From: Bacteroidota bacterium
GTDB lineage: Bacteria > Bacteroidota > Bacteroidia > Sphingobacteriales > Sphingobacteriaceae
NCBI GenBank assembly: GCA_025355225.1
Contig: JANYAB010000311.1
Location: 1 to 13,426, forward strand
Length of the DNA stretch: 13,426 nt
Reading direction: 5' to 3'
The position numbers and the translations under genes are program-made. Numbering within the stretch: position 1 is the first letter of the stretch; each line of letters starts with the position of its first letter. Shown piece by piece: positions 1-7,128 of this stretch. The notes under the pieces are model-generated. The model was given only the letters and a program-made list of their open reading frames with translations, had not been told where the DNA came from and made no database searches.

Positions 1-236
1 GGATTATCTTTTTCAGCTACTGCATATAAGTTTAAAACTCCTGGCTCGATGTGGATGGAAGCTTCGATTTCCTCCTTAAGCGCAGCTTTATAACTTTCCA
101 GCTGAGCAGGGTCGATCTGGAGTCTTGCCACCCGCACAACCAGGTTTTTATCCTGGGCAGAGGCGTTTTCGCGTAAAATTAGTGTCGACATAAATAAGCT
201 AAGAATTAGCAACAACCCATTTTTTTTAATTCCCAT
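1..236 (-). CDS. Exported antibiotic-biosynthesis monooxygenase (ABM) domain protein, 3' part outside window
   Basis: About 78 codons are visible, reading leftwards from an ATG at 236 and running off the left edge. The first ~25 residues are a signal peptide: basic start (MGIKKNG), hydrophobic core (LLLILSLFM), and an ASAQ-type cleavage region. After it comes a stretch typical of small ABM / putative quinol monooxygenase proteins: a beta strand (LVVRVARLQI), a helix with the QLESYKAALKEE pattern, then IEPGVLNLYAV. Family members are ferredoxin-like dimers that often oxidise quinols or act in reactive-electrophile metabolism; activity here is inferred. An AAAGGAAA stretch lies just upstream of the ATG. 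The gene follows the AraC gene in the same direction with a 58-bp gap holding a promoter-like element, so it may be an AraC target. Confidence in the family is good; the substrate is unknown. Confidence 0.72.
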   Translation of the reverse strand, partial: MGIKKNGLLLILSLFMSTLILRENASAQDKNLVVRVARLQIDPAQLESYKAALKEEIEASIHIEPGVLNLYAVAEKDN

Positions 237-266
237 TTTTAATTTCCTTTATTGTCAAAACTTAAA

Positions 267-274
267 CAAAAATA
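267..274 (-). promoter_or_regulatory. Bacteroidota -7 promoter element of the ABM gene
   Basis: On the minus strand this reads TATTTTTG, an exact match to the TAnnTTTG element of Bacteroidota primary-sigma promoters. It lies in the gap between the AraC stop and the ABM start, about 30 bases upstream of the ATG. No TTTG is seen at the expected ~19-bp spacing, so the upstream element is weak or replaced by an activator. Confidence 0.4.
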
Positions 275-294
275 CAAAACATATTTTCAAAGAA

Positions 295-1167
295 TCATGC
301 GCGTAACGACTTTGGAATAGCCCCTGTCATTCGTTTAAAGTAATTATTGAAGTAGGTAGGATATTCAAAACCAAGCCCATAAGCAATATCGGCAACGCTC
401 CAATCCGTATGCTGCAGCAATGCTTTTGCTTCACCCGTGATCCTTTCAGCGATATGTCTGCTGGTAGGCTTGCCGGTTATCTCTTTAACCGAGCGATTAA
501 GATGATTAACATGGACAGATAAGCGATGTGCAAAGTCCTGAGCAGTTTTTAACCGAAGCGGTGTCTGCATGCTTTCAATCGGAAATTGCCTTTCTAAAAG
601 GTCCAGAAAAAGAGAAGTGATCCGGGACGAAGCATTTTGGTGTTTGAGGAAATTATCCGAAGGCTGCATTTTCAATGCTTCGTGGATGACAAGGTTAATG
701 TAGTTGCGGATCAGGTCATTCTTAAAGGCGTAATCCGTACCTTGTTCCGATAGCATCTTTTGAAAGATGGTAGTAATAAAGGCCTTTTGTTCATCATCCA
801 GCATGAAAACAGGTGTGCTGCCGATTTTAAACAAAGGTGATTCCTGGAAACTTTCAGAGCGGTCATGGGTTTTTAGAAACTCCTCGGTAAACAGGCACGC
901 ATAGCCATATTGCTTTGGTTCGATCAATTCCGAAGAATAAGGGATATGCGGATTACCGAAGAATAAAAATGCGCCATTCACATCTATACTTTTGTCTGCA
1001 TAATGGATAAGGCTATGGCCATTAACCAGGCATATCTTATAAAAATCTCTCCGGCTGTATTTTGGAACTGGATTAACCGCGGTTTCAATTTCGTAGACCT
1101 TAAACCCTTTCAGTTTTAATTCTCCGGTATTGAAATCATACGCACTGGAAACATACTGATCGTCCAT
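295..1167 (-). CDS. AraC-family transcriptional regulator
   Basis: A 290-residue protein. The N-terminal ~175 residues form a cupin-like sensor region (segments such as VNGAFLFFGNPHIPYSS and a YACLFTEEFL motif typical of Bacteroidota AraC regulators). The C-terminal ~100 residues are the double helix-turn-helix DNA-binding domain: LKTAQDFAHRLSVHVNHLNRSVKEITGK is the first HTH, and WSVADIAYGLGFEYPTYFNNYFKRMTG is the second, with the usual IA..LGF.....F...FK..TG signature. Start is ATG at 1167. A GC(A)n-TATA-like promoter region is visible at 1202-1213 on the minus strand. The gene lies between an MDR oxidoreductase (upstream, 223-bp gap) and the ABM gene (downstream, 58-bp gap), which are its likeliest targets. 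The ligand is unknown. Confidence 0.93.
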   Translation of the reverse strand: MDDQYVSSAYDFNTGELKLKGFKVYEIETAVNPVPKYSRRDFYKICLVNGHSLIHYADKSIDVNGAFLFFGNPHIPYSSELIEPKQYGYACLFTEEFLKTHDRSESFQESPLFKIGSTPVFMLDDEQKAFITTIFQKMLSEQGTDYAFKNDLIRNYINLVIHEALKMQPSDNFLKHQNASSRITSLFLDLLERQFPIESMQTPLRLKTAQDFAHRLSVHVNHLNRSVKEITGKPTSRHIAERITGEAKALLQHTDWSVADIAYGLGFEYPTYFNNYFKRMTGAIPKSLRA

Positions 1168-1390
1168 ACTGTAAAGTTAAGAAAATCAAATAATTTGTGG
1201 TGCAAAAAATATATCCTCTTTATTTTATTCTTGATGTAGTCCGGTTCCTTAATCCCGTTCGGTCAGGCAACAATTCCCGGGCCCATGTGCTTTAATTCAC
1301 TGGAAAATGCAATGAAAATTTTTGTTTTCAGGGTATATGGAACAGGTCAGCTCTCGAACTTTTTGGAGGATTTAAATCATTTAAGACATT

Positions 1391-2365
1391 TTATGGTAAA
1401 ACTACAATCTTACCACCTGCTGAATTACTCTCCATTAATTGATGGGCGGCAACAATCTCGTCCAATCGAAATGTTCGCCCGATACTGAGTTTGATTAACC
1501 CGGATTCAACGTTTTGGATAAATTGTTGAAAACTCGGGAGGTCTACTCTAATTTGTCCGCTATCGTAAGTGGTTAAATTTACTGTGGCAGGTATGTATTC
1601 CATCGGTGCAAAATCGGCAATAGCCCATTGTTCAGATAGCATACCGGTCATGCAAACAGCGCCACCACCGGCAGTGCATTCCAGAGAATCTTTCAAAGTG
1701 GGTGCGCCAACAAGTTCAAGTACTTTGTTTACGCCATCAGGAAACATATTTTTGATACTGGCAGATAGGTTGCCGTCGTCAATCACAACAAAATCAGCGC
1801 CGTTTTTTAACAATAGCTGTTCCTTATCGGGATTTCTGGTTGTAGCGATAACTTTAAGACCGCTCAATTTAGCAAGTTGGGTAGCTAACATTCCGATAGA
1901 CGAGGCGCCGCCCCTAATCAACAGGATTTCATCCCTTTGAATTTTTAACGCAAGATGCAACGAGCCATAAACGGTTTGAAACATTTCGGGGATTGCTCCG
2001 AGTTGCTCCCAGGATAGCTTACTGTCAAAAGGATAGATGATAGACTTTGGAAGTACAACATATTCAGCATAGCTGCCGTCAAAATCCCTTCCCATACCGC
2101 CCATAAATGCAGCTACTTTTTGACCTGCCTTCAATTCTCCGCTGGGATCATCTTCAACTTCTCCCACACATTCAATCCCCAGCACCCTTGGAAATTTGAC
2201 ATTTGGGGATAACCCTTTACGCGTCATCAATTCCGACCTGTTCAGGCCTAAAGCTTTTACTTTCACCACGACTTGCCCTTGTTCAGCCCCCGGCAAAGGC
2301 CTTTCTTCAATATTTAAATTCCCGGGGCCGCCAGGCATATTTAAAACTGCAGCTTTCATCTTCAT
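1391..2365 (-). CDS. MDR-family zinc-independent alcohol dehydrogenase / quinone reductase
   Basis: A 324-residue medium-chain dehydrogenase/reductase. The N-terminal GroES-like domain covers residues ~3-120 (MKAAVL start, ALGLNRSELMTRKG, FPRVLGIECVGEV). The Rossmann domain carries the NAD(P)-binding stretch RGGASSIGMLATQLAK at ~151-166 and ends with the family-typical GKIVVLP. The zinc-ligand pattern of true alcohol dehydrogenases is absent, which favours NADPH:quinone/enone reductase activity. Two in-frame ATGs (2365 and 2359) are possible starts; the usual family start MKAAV favours 2359, though the longer form is given. It sits 84 bp downstream of the Crp/Fnr gene on the same strand, with a palindrome and a promoter-like CATTTTTG element in the gap, so its own promoter is likely. 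Substrate not determined. Confidence 0.9.
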   Translation of the reverse strand: MKMKAAVLNMPGGPGNLNIEERPLPGAEQGQVVVKVKALGLNRSELMTRKGLSPNVKFPRVLGIECVGEVEDDPSGELKAGQKVAAFMGGMGRDFDGSYAEYVVLPKSIIYPFDSKLSWEQLGAIPEMFQTVYGSLHLALKIQRDEILLIRGGASSIGMLATQLAKLSGLKVIATTRNPDKEQLLLKNGADFVVIDDGNLSASIKNMFPDGVNKVLELVGAPTLKDSLECTAGGGAVCMTGMLSEQWAIADFAPMEYIPATVNLTTYDSGQIRVDLPSFQQFIQNVESGLIKLSIGRTFRLDEIVAAHQLMESNSAGGKIVVLP

Positions 2366-2432
2366 TCATTTATTGGAAGCAAAAATGCAATGTAAATGGG
2401 AAATGCGCCAATAAACAACTTTAAGAAATACA

Positions 2433-2448
2433 CTTAAACTAGTTTAAG
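2433..2448. promoter_or_regulatory. Perfect 16-bp palindrome, possible operator
   Basis: CTTAAACTAGTTTAAG is a perfect inverted repeat with no spacer. It begins two bases beyond the stop codon of the Crp-like gene and lies ~67 bp upstream of the MDR start, upstream of a promoter-like CATTTTTG. It lacks a GC-rich stem and T-run, so a dimeric-regulator binding site is more plausible than a terminator. The binding protein is unknown. Confidence 0.4.
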
Positions 2449-2449
2449 A

Positions 2450-3049
2450 TTAGCGCCGATGGATAAGCCCTTTGCGTATTTTGCTCAGGAATTCGGGAGT
2501 TATGCCAAGGTAAGAGGCAATCTCTGTATTGGGCAGCCTTTTTGAGAGATTTGGGAATAGCTCTAAAAAAAGCAAATAACTCTCTTCTCCGGTTAAACTG
2601 ATATGTTGAAGTACCCTGTTTTGTAGTTCTATAAATTTTTGTTCAATGATCACTCTGAAGTTGTGGTCGAATTTGTGATGGTTGGTATAAAGGTGTAACA
2701 AGTCAGGATGTTTGATTTGGAGAACCAGGGAAGATTCAACTGCCTCTATGTAGAGTTGGCTCGGCTTTTCTGAATAGAAACTGCTTAACTCTGTAATCCA
2801 GTCATTTTCTGCTGCAAACTGAATATTGTGCTCTTTGCCGCTTTTATCTACAGCATACATTTTAAAGCAGCCTGAAACAACAAATGTGAAATGACGGCAA
2901 ACATCGCCCTGCTGCAAAATAAATTGGCGGCGTTTAACCCTACGTTCGGTGAACAGACGTTGAATTTCGCCTTGCTCTTCGTTGCTAAGCGGAAAGTAGT
3001 TGTTAAAATACTTTATTAACTTTTGGATTGATGTATTTTCGCTATTCAA
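2450..3049 (-). CDS. Crp/Fnr-family transcriptional regulator
   Basis: A 199-residue protein. Residues ~30-125 are a cyclic-nucleotide-binding-like beta barrel (RRQFILQQGDVCRHFTFVVSGCFKMY, then ENDWITELSSFYSEKPS). Residues ~172-197 form the helix-turn-helix (LPNTEIASYLGITPEFLSKIRKGL) in the short form common among Bacteroidota. No Fnr-type N-terminal cysteine cluster is present, so Fe-S sensing is unlikely; the effector is unknown. The start is inferred: the frame has no ATG near the N-terminus, and TTG at 3049 is the best candidate. A GGAGG lies upstream but only two bases from the TTG, so an alternative such as ATT at 3061 cannot be excluded. It precedes the MDR gene on the same strand and may control it. 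Confidence 0.9.
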   Translation of the reverse strand: MNSENTSIQKLIKYFNNYFPLSNEEQGEIQRLFTERRVKRRQFILQQGDVCRHFTFVVSGCFKMYAVDKSGKEHNIQFAAENDWITELSSFYSEKPSQLYIEAVESSLVLQIKHPDLLHLYTNHHKFDHNFRVIIEQKFIELQNRVLQHISLTGEESYLLFLELFPNLSKRLPNTEIASYLGITPEFLSKIRKGLIHRR

Positions 3050-3291
3050 GGCCTCCGAAATAAAGTTTATAACAGTAAAAGGCGTGTATCGTTACCTGTT
3101 TGGTCTTACGAATGCAACGCTAACCTACTAAATATGCATAAAACAAAAAAGCCTGAAATCTTTCGATTTAAGGGATTTGACTTAAATGCGTTACGAGCAG
3201 GACTAAAGTCGAACCACTTAGTTCATCAGACAACCATTGAAGCAATGCTGGAACTCTTACAAAGATGAATGGACTTTCGCCAACATGATCA

Positions 3292-4449
3292 TTATACAAA
3301 TGACAGCCACCATTGTTCATGTGTTCGTTTGTAATTGCCGTACCATCTACAAGGATAATAGAGCAAAGTTACTACTGCTATCCAAAATAAGTATACCGCC
3401 CATAAGGGATGGCCAAAGCCAGGCGCCTGCCACACCAGGGGCGACCCGGGGCACTTCATCGGAATTCCTTCCACGAGTATCAGAACAATATTAATCAGCC
3501 TAAGCAGGCACAAATGCACGATAAAATAAAAATAAGGCACATTCCCATACACCTCGCAAATAGCGGTGAACCGGTTGCTGATCTTTTCAACTAATGATAA
3601 TAAGATCATCACCGGCCCGAGTGTCATTGAAAAGAAAATCAATGAAGGTGGCTGTTTAGTGGCATTTAGAAAAGACAATATAGTATGTGCCATATTTCGC
3701 TGAATAGTCCAGGGAGCAGGGTCACCGTAATGGTTGATCAGCCTTAATCCAATAAACACCCCGATAAAAGAAAGTCCCGACAACATTAATATCTTTTGCC
3801 GTTTTTCAGCATTGAAAACGGTCTTATACAAGGCGCCAAAAACATAACCAAGAAGAATAGCGCCGCTCCATGGAATAAGTGCGTATAGTTCAACAATCAT
3901 CCGGTTAGCTCCAAGGGGTATTGTTGCAGCAACCGCCGTAAAAAAAAACGTAATTAAACTTCCGCTAAAGTCATTCGATGGCAGCGGTAAATAATCGAGA
4001 ATATTATGACCAAAAATGATGATCAACGCAATTGCTGCGATTATGGACAAGGGTACACGGATTAGTAATGCGAGAATGATCATGCCAAACCCTATCGCCG
4101 TTAGTACCTCCAGCACAAGTATGTGATATTGCAGGTCAAAAGTAAACAGCAAACTGATGATCAGAACATCGGAGAGAATCAGCCAGAGCCCCCTTTTTAA
4201 CAGGAACATAGACAGTTCTTTTTTCGATCGTTTTTGGCCTGCAAGGTACACTGATACACCACTTAAAAATACAAAGGTCGGTGCGCAAAAATGGGTAATC
4301 CAGCGCGTGAAAAATAAGATCACCGTTGTAGTCTGCATGTTAAGCGGCGATGGTCCCGGGTAATGCAGGAAATCCCGGGAATGGTCCAGGGTCATGATGA
4401 TCATAATGAGGCCGCGTACAATGTCGATAGAATTTATTCTTTCTTTCAT
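3292..4449 (-). CDS. DUF1624 / heparan-alpha-glucosaminide N-acetyltransferase-like membrane protein
   Basis: A 385-residue polytopic inner-membrane protein. The N-terminus has the family signature RINSIDIVRGLIMIIMTLDHSRDFLH, whose conserved Asp-His pair (residues 22-23) follows the first membrane helix. Repeated hydrophobic segments follow (for example ITHFCAPTFVFLSGVSVYLAG, VLIISLLFTF, LIIIFGHNILDYL, LIPWSGAILLGYVFGAL, SGLSFIGVFIGL, YFYFIVHLCLLRLINIVLILV, WAVYLFWIAVVTLLYY), about eight to ten helices in all. The C-terminus is basic and aromatic (CRWYGNYKRTHEQWW). Relatives transfer acyl groups across the membrane to sugars; the acceptor here cannot be told. The gene is monocistronic and divergent from osmC, sharing a ~270-bp intergenic region. 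Length is normal for the family. Confidence 0.88.
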   Translation of the reverse strand: MKERINSIDIVRGLIMIIMTLDHSRDFLHYPGPSPLNMQTTTVILFFTRWITHFCAPTFVFLSGVSVYLAGQKRSKKELSMFLLKRGLWLILSDVLIISLLFTFDLQYHILVLEVLTAIGFGMIILALLIRVPLSIIAAIALIIIFGHNILDYLPLPSNDFSGSLITFFFTAVAATIPLGANRMIVELYALIPWSGAILLGYVFGALYKTVFNAEKRQKILMLSGLSFIGVFIGLRLINHYGDPAPWTIQRNMAHTILSFLNATKQPPSLIFFSMTLGPVMILLSLVEKISNRFTAICEVYGNVPYFYFIVHLCLLRLINIVLILVEGIPMKCPGSPLVWQAPGFGHPLWAVYLFWIAVVTLLYYPCRWYGNYKRTHEQWWLSFV

Positions 4450-4524
4450 TTATTTTTTATTTGACGACGACCGCCGCCCCGCATCGTGATGATTATTGGC
4501 GACCAATGACACTAAGCTAATGTA

Positions 4525-4539
4525 GATTAATTTTTAATC
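4525..4539. repeat. Small dyad in the DUF1624-osmC intergenic region
   Basis: GATTAA-TTT-TTAATC is a perfect 6+3+6 inverted repeat about 76 bp upstream of the DUF1624 start. A second small dyad, ATTGG-CGA-CCAAT, lies at 4495-4507. Either could be a regulator site or chance; both are AT-rich or short, so little weight is given. Confidence 0.2.
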
Positions 4540-4603
4540 CTAAAAAAGGTGTGCATTTACGTTTGTTTAACGCTAATTATCAAGGTACTTACCACACCCG
4601 AAA

Positions 4604-4619
4604 AGTGACCTACATCACA
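4604..4619. promoter_or_regulatory. Crp/Fnr-type binding site, distal copy
   Basis: AGTGA-CCTACA-TCACA matches the Crp-family TGTGA-N6-TCACA consensus with one mismatch. It is an inverted near-copy of the proximal site: the 16 bases at 4605-4620 and the reverse complement of 4640-4655 differ at one base. The centre-to-centre distance is 37 bp, about 3.5 helical turns. Confidence 0.6.
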
Positions 4620-4640
4620 TAAATATTGTCTTCCGCCAAA

Positions 4641-4656
4641 TGTGATATAGGTCACA
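4641..4656. promoter_or_regulatory. Crp/Fnr-type binding site, proximal copy, upstream of osmC
   Basis: TGTGA-TATAGG-TCACA has both half-sites of the Crp-family consensus intact. Its centre is 72 bp upstream of the osmC ATG. If transcription starts shortly after the TACTTTG at 4680-4686 (near 4690), the site would be centred near -41.5, the classical position for activation by a Crp-type protein. No upstream TTTG promoter element is present at the expected place, which also fits an activated promoter. The start site is inferred. Confidence 0.65.
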
Positions 4657-4720
4657 CAGCCACCTGAATTTTCCTGCGGTACTTTGTTGTATAATTTTTA
4701 ACAACATAAAAACAAACAAT

Positions 4721-5140
4721 ATGAAACGTACAGCAAATGCCCATTGGAATGGTAACCTTAAAGAAGGTAAAGGAGAAATATCCTCCCAAAGTACCGTCCT
4801 TAACCAAACGCCCTATTCGTTTAAAACGCGATTCGAATCGGGTATCGGTACCAATCCCGAAGAATTGATAGCCGCGGCACACGCAGGCTGTTTTACCATG
4901 TCAGTAAGTGCAACCCTCGAGCGCGCGGGCTTTTTAGCCAACGACTTGAACACCGAAGCCATTATAGATTTAGATATGGCTAACCTTAAGATCACGGGCA
5001 TTCATTTGGATTTGAAAGCATCACTGATCGACGGTGTATCCGCCGAAGTTTTTCAGCAAATCGCAGAAGGGGCTAAAGCGAATTGTATTGTATCCAGAGC
5101 GCTAAGTGTGCCTGTTACTCTAAGTGTTTCTTACCAATAA
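4721..5140 (+). CDS. osmC: OsmC-family peroxidase
   Basis: A 139-residue protein of normal OsmC length. OsmC enzymes reduce organic hydroperoxides using two cysteines. Both are present: Cys57 in ELIAAAHAGCFTMSVS and Cys122 in AKANCIVSRAL. The N-terminal ANAHWNGNLKEGKGEIS is the usual beta-hairpin start, and GIGTNPEELIAAAHAGC is the diagnostic core. No signal peptide, so cytoplasmic. The ATG at 4721 fits the family N-terminus. It is preceded by two Crp-type sites and followed after 73 bp by an exported hydrolase gene, possibly co-transcribed. Relatives are induced by osmotic, stationary-phase or peroxide stress; here control by a Crp/Fnr-type protein is inferred from the sites. The Ohr branch is an alternative, but the core resembles OsmC more. 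Confidence 0.93.
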   Translation: MKRTANAHWNGNLKEGKGEISSQSTVLNQTPYSFKTRFESGIGTNPEELIAAAHAGCFTMSVSATLERAGFLANDLNTEAIIDLDMANLKITGIHLDLKASLIDGVSAEVFQQIAEGAKANCIVSRALSVPVTLSVSYQ

Positions 5141-5213
5141 TGATGGGGATTTAATACCGGTTTCCCTTTTTTAAATATCGGTTCTATTATCAATTTATAG
5201 TAAAATAAAAAAA

Positions 5214-6005
5214 ATGAAAATTGTATCAGTTAAAAACAGCTCGTTAAATAAGTATTTAATCGCAGCACTCCTAATTTTCAGCAGCTTGCTTATGCGGGTT
5301 AGTCCGGTGGCAGCGCAAACTCCTCCTGTAAAAAACATAGTGATCGTGCATGGTGCCTTTGCAGATGGTTCCGGATGGAAAGGCGTTTACACCATACTTA
5401 AAAACAAAGGGTATCATGTAACTATTGTTCAAAATCCGCTGACCTCATTAGACGATGATGTTGAAGCAACTAAAAGGATACTTGATCAACAGGATGGACC
5501 GGTGATACTGGTGGGCCATTCATGGGCCGGTGTAGTAATTACCCAGGCAGGTGTAGATCCTAAAGTTGTCGCATTGGTCTATGTAGCCGCTTTTGAGCCA
5601 GATAAAGGTGAAACCGCAAATCAATGGTCGGTTACTCAACCAAAAGCACCTTCAATGCGTGTTACAGCTGATCCAAAAGGAGTTGTATTTTTTGATAGAA
5701 CAACATTCCATGAAGGTTTTTGTGCCGACCTTAGTAAGGCGACAGCAGATTTCATGAACGCTTCGCAACAACCTATTGTCGGAGCATGTTTTGGTACTCC
5801 CGTAACAGAAGCGGCCTGGAAAGATAAGCCAAGCTTTGGTATCGTGGCTACCGGGGATAATGCTATCAACCCGAACATAGAGCGTAACATGTACAAACGC
5901 GCACACACTAAAATCACTGAGATCAAAGGTAGTCATGCGGTTTTCATCTCACAGCCTGAAGCCGTAGCAGCGGTGATCATCAAAGCCTCATACGCAAAGA
6001 AGTAA
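5214..6005 (+). CDS. Exported alpha/beta hydrolase
   Basis: A 263-residue protein with a signal peptide (basic start, hydrophobic YLIAALLIFSSLLM, cleavage near VAAQ, residue ~35), so probably periplasmic. The mature part is an alpha/beta-hydrolase fold: oxyanion-hole motif HGAFADGSGW at 46-55, nucleophile elbow GHSWAG with Ser103, an ATGDNAI strand with Asp215 as possible acid, and catalytic His241 in KGSHAVF. The fold resembles the small esterases related to plant methyl-ester hydrolases (MES/HNL type). The substrate is unknown. ATG at 5214 follows an A-rich leader with no clear Shine-Dalgarno, usual in this phylum. It lies between osmC and msrA on the same strand, suggesting a stress-related or envelope role by context only. 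Confidence 0.88.
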   Translation: MKIVSVKNSSLNKYLIAALLIFSSLLMRVSPVAAQTPPVKNIVIVHGAFADGSGWKGVYTILKNKGYHVTIVQNPLTSLDDDVEATKRILDQQDGPVILVGHSWAGVVITQAGVDPKVVALVYVAAFEPDKGETANQWSVTQPKAPSMRVTADPKGVVFFDRTTFHEGFCADLSKATADFMNASQQPIVGACFGTPVTEAAWKDKPSFGIVATGDNAINPNIERNMYKRAHTKITEIKGSHAVFISQPEAVAAVIIKASYAKK

Positions 6006-6032
6006 CTCAAAACTGATGCCCTAATTAAATCA

Positions 6033-6065
6033 AATGCCCGATATCCCTTTACGGGATCGGGCATT
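6033..6065 (+). terminator. GC-rich hairpin after the hydrolase gene
   Basis: The arms AATGCCCGATATCCC and GGGATCGGGCATT pair around a TTTAC loop, with a two-base bulge in the left arm. It starts 27 bp after the hydrolase stop. No T-run follows, so intrinsic termination may be weak, or the hairpin may protect the mRNA 3' end. Confidence 0.55.
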
Positions 6066-6166
6066 GATTGCAGCGGGTGGCAATTGGTCGGGCTTCATAA
6101 TATTAGCTGTTCACAGTATTATCAGGTTTTTTCTTCTATCAAGTCAATCATTATTTAATCAAAATT

Positions 6167-6193
6167 TCAAATAGACATCAAACAGCTATTTGA
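6167..6193. repeat. Inverted repeat just upstream of msrA
   Basis: TCAAATAG, 11-base spacer, CTATTTGA: a perfect 8-bp dyad ending 20 bases before the msrA ATG. It may be an operator or a leader hairpin. The chance rate of such AT-rich dyads is not low. Confidence 0.3.
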
Positions 6194-6213
6194 TTTTTAA
6201 ACTAACAGATCTT

Positions 6214-6870
6214 ATGAAACGGTTCTTTTTATTTGGCATCGGGATTTTATTATTTGCCAGTGTTGCCAATGCACAAACAATGGGTGGTGCTAACGATTTC
6301 ACCGCATTGCCAAAACCTGGTCCCGGGGAAAAAGTTGCCACATTTGGCGGTGGCTGTTTTTGGAGTATGAGCGAGGCCATGTCTGAGCTAAAGGGCGTAA
6401 ACAAGGTAATTTCCGGTTATGCAGGCGGAACAGCTAAAAACCCAACTTATGACCAGGTGGCTACGCAGACTACCGGGCACGCTGAATGCTCACAAACTTA
6501 TTATGATCCAAAGGTGATCAGTTTTACTACTTTGGTCAACGCATTCTTTTTTGCGCATGACCCTACAGAGCTTAACCGCCAGGGGCCTGACGTAGGTACC
6601 GACTATCGTTCGATTGCCTTTTACCGGACCCCGGAAGAGAAAAATATTTTATTGGGTTTGATAAAAAAGATCAACAAATCAAAGTACTATCATGGAGCAA
6701 TAGTTACCCAGGTTGTTTCATTTACCACATTTTACGTTGCTGAAAATTATCATCAGGGGTATTACCGGCTCAACCCAGGTTCAACTTACATTAGGCAAGT
6801 TTCAAAGCCCAAAGTAATCAAATTCAGAAAAGTTATGCACGCGGAATTAAGACCGGAATTTCAAAAATAA
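6214..6870 (+). CDS. msrA: Exported peptide-methionine (S)-S-oxide reductase
   Basis: Reduces methionine-S-sulfoxide in proteins. With the ATG at 6214 the product has 218 residues and a clean signal peptide (MKRFFLFGIGILLFASVANA, cleavage before QT), so it acts in the periplasm; a TTG at 6190 would add eight residues before the signal and is less likely. Family motifs: GGGCFW with catalytic Cys48, SGYAGG (67-72), GHAE (88-91, Glu91), HDPTELNRQGPDVGTDYRS with Asp130, and ENYHQGYY. The usual C-terminal resolving cysteines are absent; the only other mature Cys is Cys92, next to the active-site Glu, so recycling must use Cys92 or an external thiol. The final codons are part of a direct repeat found again at 10636. 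An MsrB domain is not fused. Confidence 0.94.
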   Translation: MKRFFLFGIGILLFASVANAQTMGGANDFTALPKPGPGEKVATFGGGCFWSMSEAMSELKGVNKVISGYAGGTAKNPTYDQVATQTTGHAECSQTYYDPKVISFTTLVNAFFFAHDPTELNRQGPDVGTDYRSIAFYRTPEEKNILLGLIKKINKSKYYHGAIVTQVVSFTTFYVAENYHQGYYRLNPGSTYIRQVSKPKVIKFRKVMHAELRPEFQK

Positions 6871-6959
6871 GAATAAAGAATGCCAGTTTAATTTTCTGTT
6901 ATTTTCACAACGAAACAGGAATCGCAAAAAAAGCCTCAAATCACGGACTTGAGGCTTTT
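6841..6959 (+). repeat. Direct repeat, left copy (msrA 3' end plus terminator)
   Basis: This segment, from the last ten msrA codons to the end of the terminator hairpin, matches 10636-10751 at roughly 85-90% by eye, with three small gaps. Shared blocks include ACCGGAATTTCAAAAATAA and CTGTTATTTTCACAACGAAA. The two copies bracket the TetR cassette. Confidence 0.85.
6929..6959 (+). terminator. Intrinsic terminator of msrA
   Basis: AAAAGCCTCAA and TTGAGGCTTTT pair perfectly over 11 bp around a nine-base loop, with A-run and T-run on either side. It is symmetric and could act in both directions. Confidence 0.8.
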
Positions 6960-7128
6960 GACTTGATCCGGTGGCCTCAATCGGACTAAATTGGAATCAT
7001 TTATTTCTTGGCTTACGGTTTTTTGTGAATTGTTCGATATTATCGCATAAATCTTTTCCAATGCACTTTATAATAAATATCATCTTCGGGTCATAAACAA
7101 TAAAAAAGTTTGAATTTTTATTTTAAAA

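Noticed and set aside
1285..1488. A 67-codon plus-strand frame in the gap before and inside the MDR 3' end
   Set aside because: It overlaps the well-supported MDR gene antisense, has no recognisable domain, and its composition does not look coding.
3134..3268. A 44-codon plus-strand reading frame (MHKTKKPEIF... ending ...MLELLQR)
   Set aside because: Its first half overlaps the decayed terminator repeat, no ribosome-binding site or promoter is seen, and the matching repeat at 6927 is not open in the same way. It may be the tail of a lost gene, but support is too weak for a gene call.
6976..7000. GGACTAAATTGG and GGACTAAAGTCGAACC (3200) as tRNA T-arm remnants
   Set aside because: They loosely resemble the reverse complement of a tRNA T-arm (GGACTCGAACC), but no acceptor, anticodon or D-arm pairing can be drawn.
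7012..7098. A short minus-strand frame ending ...NIEQFTKNRKPRNK in the msrA-tetR gap
   Set aside because: About 28 codons in AT-rich DNA, without family resemblance or conserved context. Could be a gene remnant, but chance is as likely.
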